DNA from: an uncultured Clostridia bacterium
GTDB taxonomy: Bacteria > Bacillota > Clostridia > TANB77 > CAG-508
Assembly (NCBI GenBank): GCA_934130355.1
Contig: CAKOXV010000005.1
Coordinates: forward strand, 1-64,000
DNA length: 64,000 bases
Reading direction: 5' to 3'
This document shows, piece after piece, positions 51,925 to 61,008 of the stretch (positions are counted from its first letter, which is position 1; each line of letters starts with the position of its first letter). A model generated the notes under the pieces. The model was not told where the DNA came from and made no database searches. It worked only from the letters and a program-made list of their open reading frames with translations. Position numbers and translations under genes: made by a program.

Positions 51925-54033
51925 ATGTTTTATGCAAAGATAACAAAAATAATGCTTTTTCTATTTATAATATTTGGAGTAATAATACTTTTTGATAATC
52001 CAGTTACAGCCCAAAGTAATTACACAGCCAGAACGTGGATTGATAGCCCCAAAAGTGAAGATATATCTTTTGAAAAAATGGTTGTATCTGGTTGGAAACT
52101 AAGTAATGACAAAGATTCTAAACTAAAAATATTAATAGATGACAAAGAACAGAAGATAGAAAACTTAACAACTAGAAGTAGAGCAGATGTAATAAGTACT
52201 ATACCGGGATATGGCGGAATAGAACTAAACCCAGAACCAGGATATTCAGCAACAATAGATATCTCAGGAATTAAAAGAGGATATCACACATTAAAAACAC
52301 AAATAATATCTGCTGAAGGAAAAATATTAACAGAACAAAGTAGAAAAATATACATAGAATCATATAAAGCCAGAACATATATAGACAGTCCCAAACAAAA
52401 TGCAAATATAGAAGGAACAAAATTAGTTGTACAAGGATGGATAATGTCTGATGATTTATCTAGAGATGTAAAAATATTTTTAGACGACAAAGAACAGCAA
52501 ATTACACAAACAACTACAAGAACTAGACCAGATGTAATAAGTGCTGTACCAGGATATGGTGGAATTAATAAAAATCCGGAACCAGGATATTCATCAACAA
52601 TAGATGTATCAAAAATAAAAAGTGGAAAATATAAATTAAAAGTACAAGTCATATCAAGAAATGGTGAAATATTGACTGAACAAACAAGAGATATATTTAT
52701 TGAAAATTATAGAGCAAGAACTTATATAGATTCTCCAAAACAAGAAGCGGTTATAGAAGGGGCAAGTTTGGCTGTACAAGGATGGTATATGAGTAGTGAA
52801 AAAACTAAAAATTTAAGAATATTAATAGATGGTCAAGAACATGAAATTATTCAAACTACAACAAGACCAAGACCTGATGTAATATCAGCAGTACCAGGTT
52901 ATGGAGGTATCGAAACAAATCCAGAACCAGGATATTCAGCAACAATAGATATCTTAAAAATCAAAGATGGAAAACACAATTTAAAAGTACAAATTTTATC
53001 AAGTGATAATGAAGTAATGGCAGAAGATGAAAGACAAATAATAGTCCAAAAATATAAAGCAAAAACATATATAGATTATCCCAAAGGAAATAGTCAAACA
53101 AAAGATACTTTAACAGTATCAGGATGGGTAATGTCAACAGATGCAAATAGAAAAATAAATATTTACTTAAATGGAGAAAAACAAATAATAAATAATATTA
53201 CGACAAGGCCAAGACCTGATGTAATATCAGCTGTTCCAAGTTATGGAGGAATTGATACAAATGCTCAACCAGGATATTCAACAACAATTGATGTTTCCAA
53301 CAAAGAGGATGGGAAATATACATTGAAAGTTCAAATCGTTTCAAGCACAGGAGAAGTTTTAACTGAAGATACAAGACAAATCTATATACATATAAATTAT
53401 GAATTTGGCATAGATGTCTCAACACACAATGGAACAATAGATTGGGGAAAAGTAAAGCAAAGTGGAGTAAAATTTGCAATAATAAGAGCAGGATTTAGAG
53501 GCTATGGAAAAGCTGGAACATTAGTACAAGATGCAAAATTTGTGGAAAATATGAAAGGTGCTATATCTAATGGAATTGATGTTGGAATATATTTTTATTC
53601 ACAAGCAATAAATACTCAAGAAGCTATTGAAGAAGTTGAAATGATATTAAAATTGATAAGAGAAAATGGATTTTCAAAGAGTATTGCATTACCAATAATA
53701 ATAGATACAGAAGAATCATCAGGAAGAGCTGACCAAATATCAATAGATCAGAGAACAAAGGCTGTAAAGGCATTTTGTGACAGGGTAGAACAAGCAGGTT
53801 ATAAATCAATGATATATTCTAATAAATATTGGCTTTCTGCTAAGCTAAATATGAATGAATTGTCTCAATATGATTTTTGGCTAGCACATTATACTGGCAC
53901 AAATGACCCAATAAATAATCCGTCTGATTACAAGGGGAGTTATCAAATTTGGCAATATAGTTCAACAGGTAGAGTTGATGGAATTAATGGAAATGTGGAC
54001 TTAAATATTAAATATAAGAAGTATTCTTTCTAA
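51925..54033 (+). CDS. Secreted GH25 muramidase with four Ig-like wall repeats
   Basis: A 702-residue protein. A signal peptide (about 1-28, ending NPVTAQS) is followed by four repeats of ~115 residues (from about residues 31, 147, 262 and 377). Each has ARTYIDSPK, GWxMS, RPDVISAVPGYGGI, NPEPGYSATID and a final strand. The C-terminal ~210 residues are a GH25 lysozyme: FGIDVSTHNGTIDW with a catalytic Asp, IIIDTEES with the catalytic Asp/Glu pair, and YQIWQYSSTGRVDGINGNVDLN. It should cut the glycan strand of peptidoglycan. The repeats also occur in the M14 protein at 56337. Confidence 0.92.
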   Translation: MFYAKITKIMLFLFIIFGVIILFDNPVTAQSNYTARTWIDSPKSEDISFEKMVVSGWKLSNDKDSKLKILIDDKEQKIENLTTRSRADVISTIPGYGGIELNPEPGYSATIDISGIKRGYHTLKTQIISAEGKILTEQSRKIYIESYKARTYIDSPKQNANIEGTKLVVQGWIMSDDLSRDVKIFLDDKEQQITQTTTRTRPDVISAVPGYGGINKNPEPGYSSTIDVSKIKSGKYKLKVQVISRNGEILTEQTRDIFIENYRARTYIDSPKQEAVIEGASLAVQGWYMSSEKTKNLRILIDGQEHEIIQTTTRPRPDVISAVPGYGGIETNPEPGYSATIDILKIKDGKHNLKVQILSSDNEVMAEDERQIIVQKYKAKTYIDYPKGNSQTKDTLTVSGWVMSTDANRKINIYLNGEKQIINNITTRPRPDVISAVPSYGGIDTNAQPGYSTTIDVSNKEDGKYTLKVQIVSSTGEVLTEDTRQIYIHINYEFGIDVSTHNGTIDWGKVKQSGVKFAIIRAGFRGYGKAGTLVQDAKFVENMKGAISNGIDVGIYFYSQAINTQEAIEEVEMILKLIRENGFSKSIALPIIIDTEESSGRADQISIDQRTKAVKAFCDRVEQAGYKSMIYSNKYWLSAKLNMNELSQYDFWLAHYTGTNDPINNPSDYKGSYQIWQYSSTGRVDGINGNVDLNIKYKKYSF

Positions 54034-54036
54034 ACT

Positions 54037-54064
54037 AAAAGGCTCATTTTATTTGAGCCTTTTT
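54037..54064 (+). terminator. Terminator after the GH25 gene
   Basis: A perfect 10-bp stem AAAAGGCTCA/TGAGCCTTTT, five T within the 3' arm and flank. Confidence 0.85.
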
Positions 54065-54071
54065 ACTATTA

Positions 54072-54182
54072 AAATTAATTCATATATTTTGCTGTATATA
54101 TATTAAAAATAATGGAAAGTTTAGCTTGTCCAAAATTTGGAATGTTTTTTAATATATATACAGCAAATATATTGAATTTATT
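54072..54182. repeat. Family B palindromic element
   Basis: Arms of about 37 bp with a few mismatches (54072-54109 and 54146-54182) contain TTGCTGTATATATATTAAAAA and its complement. The 35-base core (54110-54144), read on the - strand as CATTCCAAATTTTGGACAAG..., recurs at 14672-14700 within the nested palindromes. No gene lies in the 202-bp gap that this element fills. Confidence 0.7.
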
Positions 54183-54235
54183 TAACTTTAATGATAAAAT
54201 TCAAAAAGAATAAATATAAAATAGGAGGAATAGAC

Positions 54236-54931
54236 GTGAAAACGCTAATAGTAGTACCTGCATACAACGAAGCATTAAACATAGAAAAAACAATAGCAGA
54301 CCTAAAACAAAACGCTAATGAATATGAATATATAATAATAAATGACTGTTCAAAAGACAATACAAAAGAAATATGTGAAAAAAATGAATTTAATGTAATA
54401 TCATTGCCAGTAAACTATGGACTAACAAGTGCTATACAAATAGGCATGAAATATGCTTATGCAAATGATTATGATATAGTAATACAATTTGATGGAGATG
54501 GACAACATCAAGCACAATATTTAAAAGAATTAGTAAAAGCAATAGAAGAAGATGGAAATGATATTTCAATTGGTTCAAGATTTGTAGAAAAGAAAAAGCC
54601 ATTTACAATGAGGATGTTTGGAAGTAATATAATACAATCAACAATAAAATTAGTAACAGGGAAAAAGATTACAGACCCAACTTCTGGGATGAGAGCATAC
54701 AACAAAAAAGCAATAAAAGAATTTGTGACAAATTCAAGCTTAACTCCAGAACCAGATACACTTGTATATATGCTAAAAAAAGGAATGAAAATACAAGAAG
54801 TACAAGTTGAAATGAAAGAAAGAGAATTTGGAGAAAGCTATTTAAATGCAGTAAAATCAATGGAATACATGTTAAGTATGATGTTTTCAATCATATTTAT
54901 CAGAGTATTTACTAAAAAAGGAGGCAAATAA
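54236..54931 (+). CDS. Family 2 glycosyltransferase, dolichol-phosphate mannosyltransferase-like (GTG start)
   Basis: A 231-residue soluble GT-A enzyme: TLIVVPAYNEALNIEKTI, NDCSKDNT, the metal site QFDGDGQHQ, SRFVEKKK and DPTSGMRAYNKKAI. Such enzymes usually make polyprenyl-phosphate sugars or act early in polymer synthesis. AGGAGGAA before the GTG at 54236 is the best start; a frame from 54191 lacks a site. It overlaps nothing and lies one base before the DUF2304 gene, a common pairing. Confidence 0.9.
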   Translation: MKTLIVVPAYNEALNIEKTIADLKQNANEYEYIIINDCSKDNTKEICEKNEFNVISLPVNYGLTSAIQIGMKYAYANDYDIVIQFDGDGQHQAQYLKELVKAIEEDGNDISIGSRFVEKKKPFTMRMFGSNIIQSTIKLVTGKKITDPTSGMRAYNKKAIKEFVTNSSLTPEPDTLVYMLKKGMKIQEVQVEMKEREFGESYLNAVKSMEYMLSMMFSIIFIRVFTKKGGK

Positions 54932-54932
54932 A

Positions 54933-55265
54933 ATGTCACTTATACTAAGAATTATACTAATTGTATGTTCATTAATATCATTTATATTATGTATAAAAAA
55001 AGTAAAGCAATCTAAATTAAGAGTAGCAGATTCAATAATATGGCTTACAGGAAGCTTTTGCTTAATATTAATGAGTATATTTTCAAATGCAGTACAATGG
55101 ATAGCAACAAAATTAGGATTTATAGCGCCTGTAAACTTCGTATTTTTAGTAGTAATAGGATTCCTACTAATAGAAAATTTTATGAACAATTTAAAAATAT
55201 CAATGTTAAATGAAAAGGTAAAAAATTTAAATCATTATATAGCACTAAAAGAATATGAAAAATAA
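54933..55265 (+). CDS. DUF2304 membrane protein
   Basis: A 110-residue protein with three membrane segments (about residues 3-20, 31-55, 64-85) and a basic C-terminal helix (LKISMLNEKVKNLNHYIALKE). It fits DUF2304, small membrane partners often encoded next to DPM-like glycosyltransferases, as here (one-base gap). Probably recruits the soluble enzyme to the membrane; this is inference from context. Confidence 0.8.
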   Translation: MSLILRIILIVCSLISFILCIKKVKQSKLRVADSIIWLTGSFCLILMSIFSNAVQWIATKLGFIAPVNFVFLVVIGFLLIENFMNNLKISMLNEKVKNLNHYIALKEYEK

Positions 55266-55279
55266 AAGGAGTACTGATT

Positions 55280-56323
55280 GTGGAAAAAATAAAAGTAACT
55301 ATAGTTGTACCAGTATATAAAGTAGAGAAATACTTAAGAAGAAGTATGGATTCATTAGTGAATCAAACATTAGATGGAGTTGAAATTATATGTATAAATG
55401 ATGGTTCACCAGATAATTCTTTAAATATATTAAAAGAGTACAAGGAAAAATATCCGGACAAGCATATTGTGATAATTGATAAACAAAATGAAGGAACTTG
55501 GAAAGGACGTTTAGATGGAATTGCAAAAGCAACAGGAGAATATATAGGTTTTGTAGATTCAGATGATTATGTTGCTTTAGATTATGCTGAAAAATTATAT
55601 AATGCAGCAAAAAGTTCAAATGCAGATATAACAGTATGTGGATTTAAAAGAGTTAATTCAGAAACAGGAAATGCATATTCTACTGAAATGAATCAATTTG
55701 CGGGTAAAATAATTGACATGGACAAAAATCCAGAAGATATATTATCAATAAATACAGCATTATGGAATAAGCTATGTAAAACAGAATTAGTAAAAAACAT
55801 AAGGATATTACCTAAAAATCCTAAAATTTTCGAAGATATGATATGTATATTATTAATATACATGAATACTAAAAAAATTACATTTATAGAAGATAGCTTA
55901 TATTATTATATGGTAAGGCCTGATTCAACAATGGGAACAATAAAAAAAGAATATGTAGAAAGTACACAAAATGCCTTATTAGAAGTTAAGAAAATTTATG
56001 CTAAAGAAAATGCCACAAAAGAACTTTTATCAGTAATAGATGCAATGGCATTTATACATTTAGGAGTTTCACTAATGATTAAAGTTTCTGAAGACAAAAC
56101 AAGTAATTTTAAAGAGGAATTAAAAAAGAGTGAAAAATATTTAAATGAAAATTTTCCAACATGGAAAACAACTCAATATCTAAATTTATTTTATTGCTTA
56201 AAACATAAATGCAATGTTAAACCAGCAATAATAAGAATAATTTATAAACTAAGATTATTTAGGCCATTTATAAATGTTTACAACTTCATGATAAATAAAC
56301 TAAAAGTAGATATAAAATGGTAG
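55280..56323 (+). CDS. Family 2 glycosyltransferase (GTG start)
   Basis: A 347-residue GT-A enzyme: TIVVPVYKVEKYLRRSMDSL, NDGSPDNSL, KQNEGTWKGRLDGIAKA and the metal site FVDSDDYVALD. The C-terminal region (ALWNKLCKTELV, YYYMVRPDSTMG) is like EpsJ/capsular transferases. AAGGAG lies about 10 bases before the GTG. Fourteen bases before the M14 gene. Confidence 0.88.
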   Translation: MEKIKVTIVVPVYKVEKYLRRSMDSLVNQTLDGVEIICINDGSPDNSLNILKEYKEKYPDKHIVIIDKQNEGTWKGRLDGIAKATGEYIGFVDSDDYVALDYAEKLYNAAKSSNADITVCGFKRVNSETGNAYSTEMNQFAGKIIDMDKNPEDILSINTALWNKLCKTELVKNIRILPKNPKIFEDMICILLIYMNTKKITFIEDSLYYYMVRPDSTMGTIKKEYVESTQNALLEVKKIYAKENATKELLSVIDAMAFIHLGVSLMIKVSEDKTSNFKEELKKSEKYLNENFPTWKTTQYLNLFYCLKHKCNVKPAIIRIIYKLRLFRPFINVYNFMINKLKVDIKW

Positions 56324-56336
56324 AAAGAGGTATCAA

Positions 56337-58565
56337 ATGAAAAAAACAACAAAAATATTATTTTTTATTTTAATATTAATATCTTTCATAATGTTAATAA
56401 AAGTTCCTAGAAGTGTTGCAGCAACTGCAAAAACAAAGATATGGTTCGACTATCCAAAACAAGGAACAGAATATAAAAAAGAATTAAATATACATGGATG
56501 GGTTATGTCAGAATTAGCAGAAAAAACAGTAAAAATATATATTGATGATAAAGACATAACATCACAAATAAAATTATATAATAGACCAGATGTAACCAAA
56601 ACTGTAAAAGGATTTGGAACGGCAGAACAAAATCCACTTGCAGGATTTGATGGAACAATAGATATATCTGGATATAAAGACGGAAGTCATAAAGTAACTG
56701 TAAAAGTATTAGAAAATGCAACACAAAATGTAATTCAAGAAAACACAAGCATAATACAAATTAAAAAATATCAAACAAAAATATTTTTTGATTATCCAAA
56801 ACAATCTGAAACAGTATTTAAAACAATAAATGTGCATGGATGGGTAATGTCAGAAGCAGAAAATAAAACAGTTCAAATATTTTTAGATGATACAGATATA
56901 ACAAAACAAATAAAAAGATATGCAAGACCAGATGTAATAAAAGCAGTAAAAAATTATGGTACAGAAAAACAAAATCCACAATCAGGATTTGACGGAAATG
57001 TAGATATTTCTAAACTTACAGTTGGAAAACATGCTGTAAAAATGAAAGTAATAAATAATGATACATCAGAGACAATAGCAGAAGAAACAAGAAAAATTAA
57101 TGTAAGAGATTATTATACAAAAATATGGTTTGATTATCCAAAACAAAACAATGAATATAAAGCTTCACTAAATGTACATGGATGGATAATGTCAGAACAA
57201 GCAGACAAAATTGTAAAATTCTATATTGATAATAATGATGTAACAGAACAAATAAAAAGATATGCAAGACCAGATGTAACAGGAACTGTAAAAGGATTCG
57301 GAACAGCAGAACAAAATACACTTGCAGGATTTGACGGAACAATAGATATGTCAAAATATAAAGATGGTAAACATAGTGTAACAATAAAAGTATTAGAAAA
57401 AACAACAGAAAGAGAAATTTCTCAAAGCACTACTACATTTACAATACATAAATATGCAACAAAATTACATGTAGATTATCCACATCAACAACAAAACAGT
57501 AAAAATGTTTTAAAAATACATGGATGGGTTATGTCAGAACAAGCAGATAAAAGTATGAAATTTTATTTGAATAATGAAGATATAACATCACAAATAAAAT
57601 TATATGATAGACCAGATGTAATAAAAGCAATTAAAAATTATGGAACAGCAGCACAAAATCCAACAGCAGGATATGATGGACAAATTGATGTAGAAAAATT
57701 AACTGCTGGAAATTATACTTTAAAAATACAAGTAATATCAAATGTTACAAAAGAAGTATTAGAAACAGCACGAGTTCAAATAACATTAAACAAAATACTT
57801 TTAGAAAAAGGTGTTTATGGAAAATCAGGTCTAGCAATAAAAGGTGATTATAGAGGAAGTGACCTTATATATTACAAAATAGGTGACGGAGAAAATGTAT
57901 TATTTACAACATTTTCAGTACATGGATATGAAGATGAATGGGATCAAGATGGTGCAGAATTAACAAAAATAGCAGAACAATTTAAAAATAAATTAATACA
58001 ATTACAAGATAGAGAATTAGACAAAAAATGGACAATCTATATTTTCCCAATGGTTAATCCAGATGGACAAAAATATGGAACAACACATAATGGACCAGGA
58101 AGAACAACATTATATAGTGCTGCACCAGGTCACAAGGGTGTAGATATGAACCGTTGTTGGAGTTCAAATTTTGAAGAAAAAACAAATAATAGAAATTATA
58201 CAGGACCAGAACCATTTTTAGCTTATGAAGCAAGATATTTAAGAGACTTTTTACTAAAAAATAAATCAAAAACAGGTCAAACAATACTTGTAGATTTACA
58301 TGGATGGTATAATCAATCAATAGGTGATGAAGCTGTAGGAAAATATTATAGAGAACAATTAGGAATTACAAAACCACATAAAAGCACTTATGGAACTGGA
58401 TATTTAGTTGGATGGGCAAAAGATAATTTAGGAAACAAAAATTATTCTGCTAAATCAGAACTAATAGAATTAGTACCAGTAGAAAACCAAGAAGAAGTTG
58501 CTTCAAGAAGATATGGAGAAAAATACATAACAGCAACAATAAATATGTTAAAAGGAATTCTATAA
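56337..58565 (+). CDS. Secreted M14 zinc peptidase with four Ig-like wall repeats
   Basis: A 742-residue protein with a signal peptide (about 1-28), then four ~114-residue repeats (from about 31, 145, 259, 373), each with KIWFDYPKQ, HGWVMSE, RPDV, GF(D)GTIDIS and a last strand. These resemble the repeats of the GH25 protein. The C-terminal part from about residue 485 is an M14 carboxypeptidase-like domain: zinc ligands His529 and Glu532 in HGYE, the NPDG and DMNRCW segments for substrate binding, third zinc ligand His655 in VDLHGW, and catalytic Glu708 in SELIEL. It probably cleaves peptidoglycan stem peptides (MpaA/gamma-D-Glu-mDAP type). Confidence 0.88.
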   Translation: MKKTTKILFFILILISFIMLIKVPRSVAATAKTKIWFDYPKQGTEYKKELNIHGWVMSELAEKTVKIYIDDKDITSQIKLYNRPDVTKTVKGFGTAEQNPLAGFDGTIDISGYKDGSHKVTVKVLENATQNVIQENTSIIQIKKYQTKIFFDYPKQSETVFKTINVHGWVMSEAENKTVQIFLDDTDITKQIKRYARPDVIKAVKNYGTEKQNPQSGFDGNVDISKLTVGKHAVKMKVINNDTSETIAEETRKINVRDYYTKIWFDYPKQNNEYKASLNVHGWIMSEQADKIVKFYIDNNDVTEQIKRYARPDVTGTVKGFGTAEQNTLAGFDGTIDMSKYKDGKHSVTIKVLEKTTEREISQSTTTFTIHKYATKLHVDYPHQQQNSKNVLKIHGWVMSEQADKSMKFYLNNEDITSQIKLYDRPDVIKAIKNYGTAAQNPTAGYDGQIDVEKLTAGNYTLKIQVISNVTKEVLETARVQITLNKILLEKGVYGKSGLAIKGDYRGSDLIYYKIGDGENVLFTTFSVHGYEDEWDQDGAELTKIAEQFKNKLIQLQDRELDKKWTIYIFPMVNPDGQKYGTTHNGPGRTTLYSAAPGHKGVDMNRCWSSNFEEKTNNRNYTGPEPFLAYEARYLRDFLLKNKSKTGQTILVDLHGWYNQSIGDEAVGKYYREQLGITKPHKSTYGTGYLVGWAKDNLGNKNYSAKSELIELVPVENQEEVASRRYGEKYITATINMLKGIL

Positions 58566-58576
58566 GGAGGAAAAGC

Positions 58577-59587
58577 ATGTCAATATTAGTTACAGGAGGT
58601 GCTGGCTACATTGGTAGCCACACCGTTGTAGAATTGATAAAAGAAGGAAGAGATGTTATCATAATTGATAATTTTTCTAATAGTAAACCGGAAGTATTAG
58701 ATAAAATAAAAGAAATAACCAAAAAAGACTTTAAATTTTATGAATTAGATTATCTAAACAGAAATGAATTAGAAAAAGTATTTGAAGAAAATGACATTGA
58801 AGCAGTAATGAATTTTGCTGGATATAAAGCAGTTGGAGAATCTGTAAAAAAACCACTAGAATATTATGAGAATAATATTTCAGGTGCAATAGTATTATTA
58901 GAAACAATGAAGAAATATAATGTAAAGAAATTTATATTTAGTTCATCAGCAACTGTATATGGCGAGCCAGAACGAATTCCAATAACAGAAGAATGCAAAA
59001 CAGGTGGAACAACAAATCCTTATGGAACAACAAAATTGTTTATAGAACAAATTTTACAAGATTTATACAAATCTGATAACACATTTGACATAGCAATATT
59101 GAGATATTTTAATCCAGTTGGAGCAGATGAAAGTGGCTTAATAGGTGAAGAACCACAAGGAATACCTAATAATTTAATGCCTTATATTGTAAGAGTTGCA
59201 TCAGGTCAATTAGAAGAATTGTCAGTATTCGGCAATGATTTTGACACACCTGATGGAACAGGTGTAAGAGATTATATACATGTAGTAGATTTAGCAAAAG
59301 GACATATTAAAGCACTAGAAAAACTTGAAAAACAAAAGACAGGAATATATATATATAATTTGGGTACAGGAGTAGGATATAGTGTCTTAGATATGGTAAA
59401 GGCATTTGAAGAAACAACAGGAAGAAAAGTAAAATATAAAATAACAGCACGCCGTCCAGGAGATATAGCTACATGCTATTCAAACCCAGAAAAAGCAAAA
59501 AAAGAATTAGGCTGGGAAGCAACTAAAACATTAAAAGATATGTGTTTAGATTCTTGGAGATATATACAAAGCAAAACTAAAAATTAA
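58577..59587 (+). CDS. galE: UDP-glucose 4-epimerase
   Basis: Interconverts UDP-glucose and UDP-galactose (or the N-acetyl forms). The 336-residue product has the NAD motif TGGAGYIGSH, catalytic SSSATVYG and YGTTK (Tyr-xxx-Lys), YFNPVGADESG and RDYIHVVDLAKGH. TAAGGAGGAA precedes it. Twelve bases after the M14 gene and just before the membrane GT2, it likely supplies UDP-Gal or UDP-GalNAc for the surface polymer. Confidence 0.96.
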   Translation: MSILVTGGAGYIGSHTVVELIKEGRDVIIIDNFSNSKPEVLDKIKEITKKDFKFYELDYLNRNELEKVFEENDIEAVMNFAGYKAVGESVKKPLEYYENNISGAIVLLETMKKYNVKKFIFSSSATVYGEPERIPITEECKTGGTTNPYGTTKLFIEQILQDLYKSDNTFDIAILRYFNPVGADESGLIGEEPQGIPNNLMPYIVRVASGQLEELSVFGNDFDTPDGTGVRDYIHVVDLAKGHIKALEKLEKQKTGIYIYNLGTGVGYSVLDMVKAFEETTGRKVKYKITARRPGDIATCYSNPEKAKKELGWEATKTLKDMCLDSWRYIQSKTKN

Positions 59588-59605
59588 TAAAAAAGGAAGA
59601 AAAAA

Positions 59606-60541
59606 ATGGATAAAATTTCAGTAGTTGTTTCATGCTATAATGAGGAAAAAGCATTACCATTATTTTATAAAGAAATGGAAAGAGTAAGAGAGCAAGATTT
59701 TGGAGAATCTGTCGAATTTGAGTATATATTCGTAAATGATGGGTCAAAAGATCAAACATTAGATGTAATAAAACTATTAAGGTCTCAAGATTCAAAAGTA
59801 AAATATATATCTTTTTCAAGAAACTTTGGAAAAGAAGCTGCAATGTTAGCAGGTCTAGAAGCGGCAACAGGAGATTATATAACATTAATGGATGCAGATT
59901 TACAAGATCCACCAGCATTATTAAAACAAATGTATAATGCTATTATTAATGAAGGCTATGATTCTGTTGGAACTAGAAGAGTTACAAGAAAAGGTGAACC
60001 ACCAATAAGAAGCTTTTTTGCCAGAATGTTTTATAAAATAATAAATAAAATATCAGACATAGAAATGGTTGATGGTGCTAGAGATTATAGATTAATGAAA
60101 AGGCAAGTTGTAGATGCAATTATTTCATTAAAAGAATATAATAGATATTCAAAAGGACTATTTAGTTTTGTTGGATTTAATACTAAATGGATTGAATATG
60201 AAAATGTAGAAAGAGTTGCAGGAGAGACCAAATGGTCATTCTGGAAACTTTTCAAATATGCATTAGAAGGAATAACAGCATTTTCAACAACACCATTAAT
60301 ATTATCATCTATATTAGGACTATTATTTTGTGGAATTGCATTTTTAGCAATAATATTTATAATAGTAAAGACTTTAGTATATGGTAATCCAACATCAGGT
60401 TGGCCATCACTTGTATGTATAATAGTGTTTGTTAGTGGTGTTCAATTATTCTCTATAGGTGTAATTGGACAATACTTATCAAAAACATATTTAGAAGTAA
60501 AAAACAGACCAATATATATTATAAAAGAAAAAGAGTTTTAA
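59606..60541 (+). CDS. Membrane family 2 glycosyltransferase, GtrB-like
   Basis: A 311-residue protein: SVVVSCYNEEKALPLFYKEM, NDGSKDQTLDVI, DADLQDPP metal site, GTRRVTRKGEPPIRSFFARMFY and GARDYRLM. Two C-terminal membrane segments lie at about residues 233-260 and 268-295. GtrB-type enzymes load a hexose onto undecaprenyl phosphate on the inner face. With the SMR-like protein next to it, it suggests a lipid-sugar supply for side-branch addition. Confidence 0.9.
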   Translation: MDKISVVVSCYNEEKALPLFYKEMERVREQDFGESVEFEYIFVNDGSKDQTLDVIKLLRSQDSKVKYISFSRNFGKEAAMLAGLEAATGDYITLMDADLQDPPALLKQMYNAIINEGYDSVGTRRVTRKGEPPIRSFFARMFYKIINKISDIEMVDGARDYRLMKRQVVDAIISLKEYNRYSKGLFSFVGFNTKWIEYENVERVAGETKWSFWKLFKYALEGITAFSTTPLILSSILGLLFCGIAFLAIIFIIVKTLVYGNPTSGWPSLVCIIVFVSGVQLFSIGVIGQYLSKTYLEVKNRPIYIIKEKEF

Positions 60542-60570
60542 AAAGAAACTTTTTTGAGAAAGGGATAAAA

Positions 60571-60951
60571 ATGAAAATAAGGAGAAAAGATATAATGAAA
60601 GTAGTATTTGTAATGATTTATCTAGTATTAACAGTATCAGGCTTAATTTTGATGAAAAAAGGTGGAAATGCAGGAAAAATAAAAATTGCAGCAGGAGAAT
60701 TTAATTTAAGTATAAGCTTAGTAAGTTGTCTTGGATTTTTATGTTATATATGTAGTTTTTTACTATACACAAGAATAGTAATGATGTTTGAAAATTTAAG
60801 TTACATAACACCGATTTGCACAGGACTATCACAAATAATGATATTACTTGCATCATGGTTAGTACTAAAAGAAAAAATATCAGGTTTAACAATTGGAGGA
60901 GTTGCATTAGTAATTGTTGGAATTGTAATAATGAACTTAAAAATACAATAA
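60571..60951 (+). CDS. Small EamA/SMR-like membrane protein, possible lipid-sugar flippase
   Basis: A 126-residue protein with four membrane segments and the SMR/EamA-like end (LASWLVLKEKISGLTIGGVALVIVGIVIM), similar to ArnE/ArnF and other half-EamA proteins. Next to a GtrB-like enzyme it may flip undecaprenyl-phosphate sugar; drug efflux is the alternative. It starts 29 bases after the GT2 gene; an in-frame internal ATG at 60595 is also possible. Confidence 0.75.
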   Translation: MKIRRKDIMKVVFVMIYLVLTVSGLILMKKGGNAGKIKIAAGEFNLSISLVSCLGFLCYICSFLLYTRIVMMFENLSYITPICTGLSQIMILLASWLVLKEKISGLTIGGVALVIVGIVIMNLKIQ

Positions 60952-61008
60952 GGTTTATAGGTAAATCCAAACAAAAACCTAAATATCTACAAGTAAGGAT
61001 TGAAGAAA

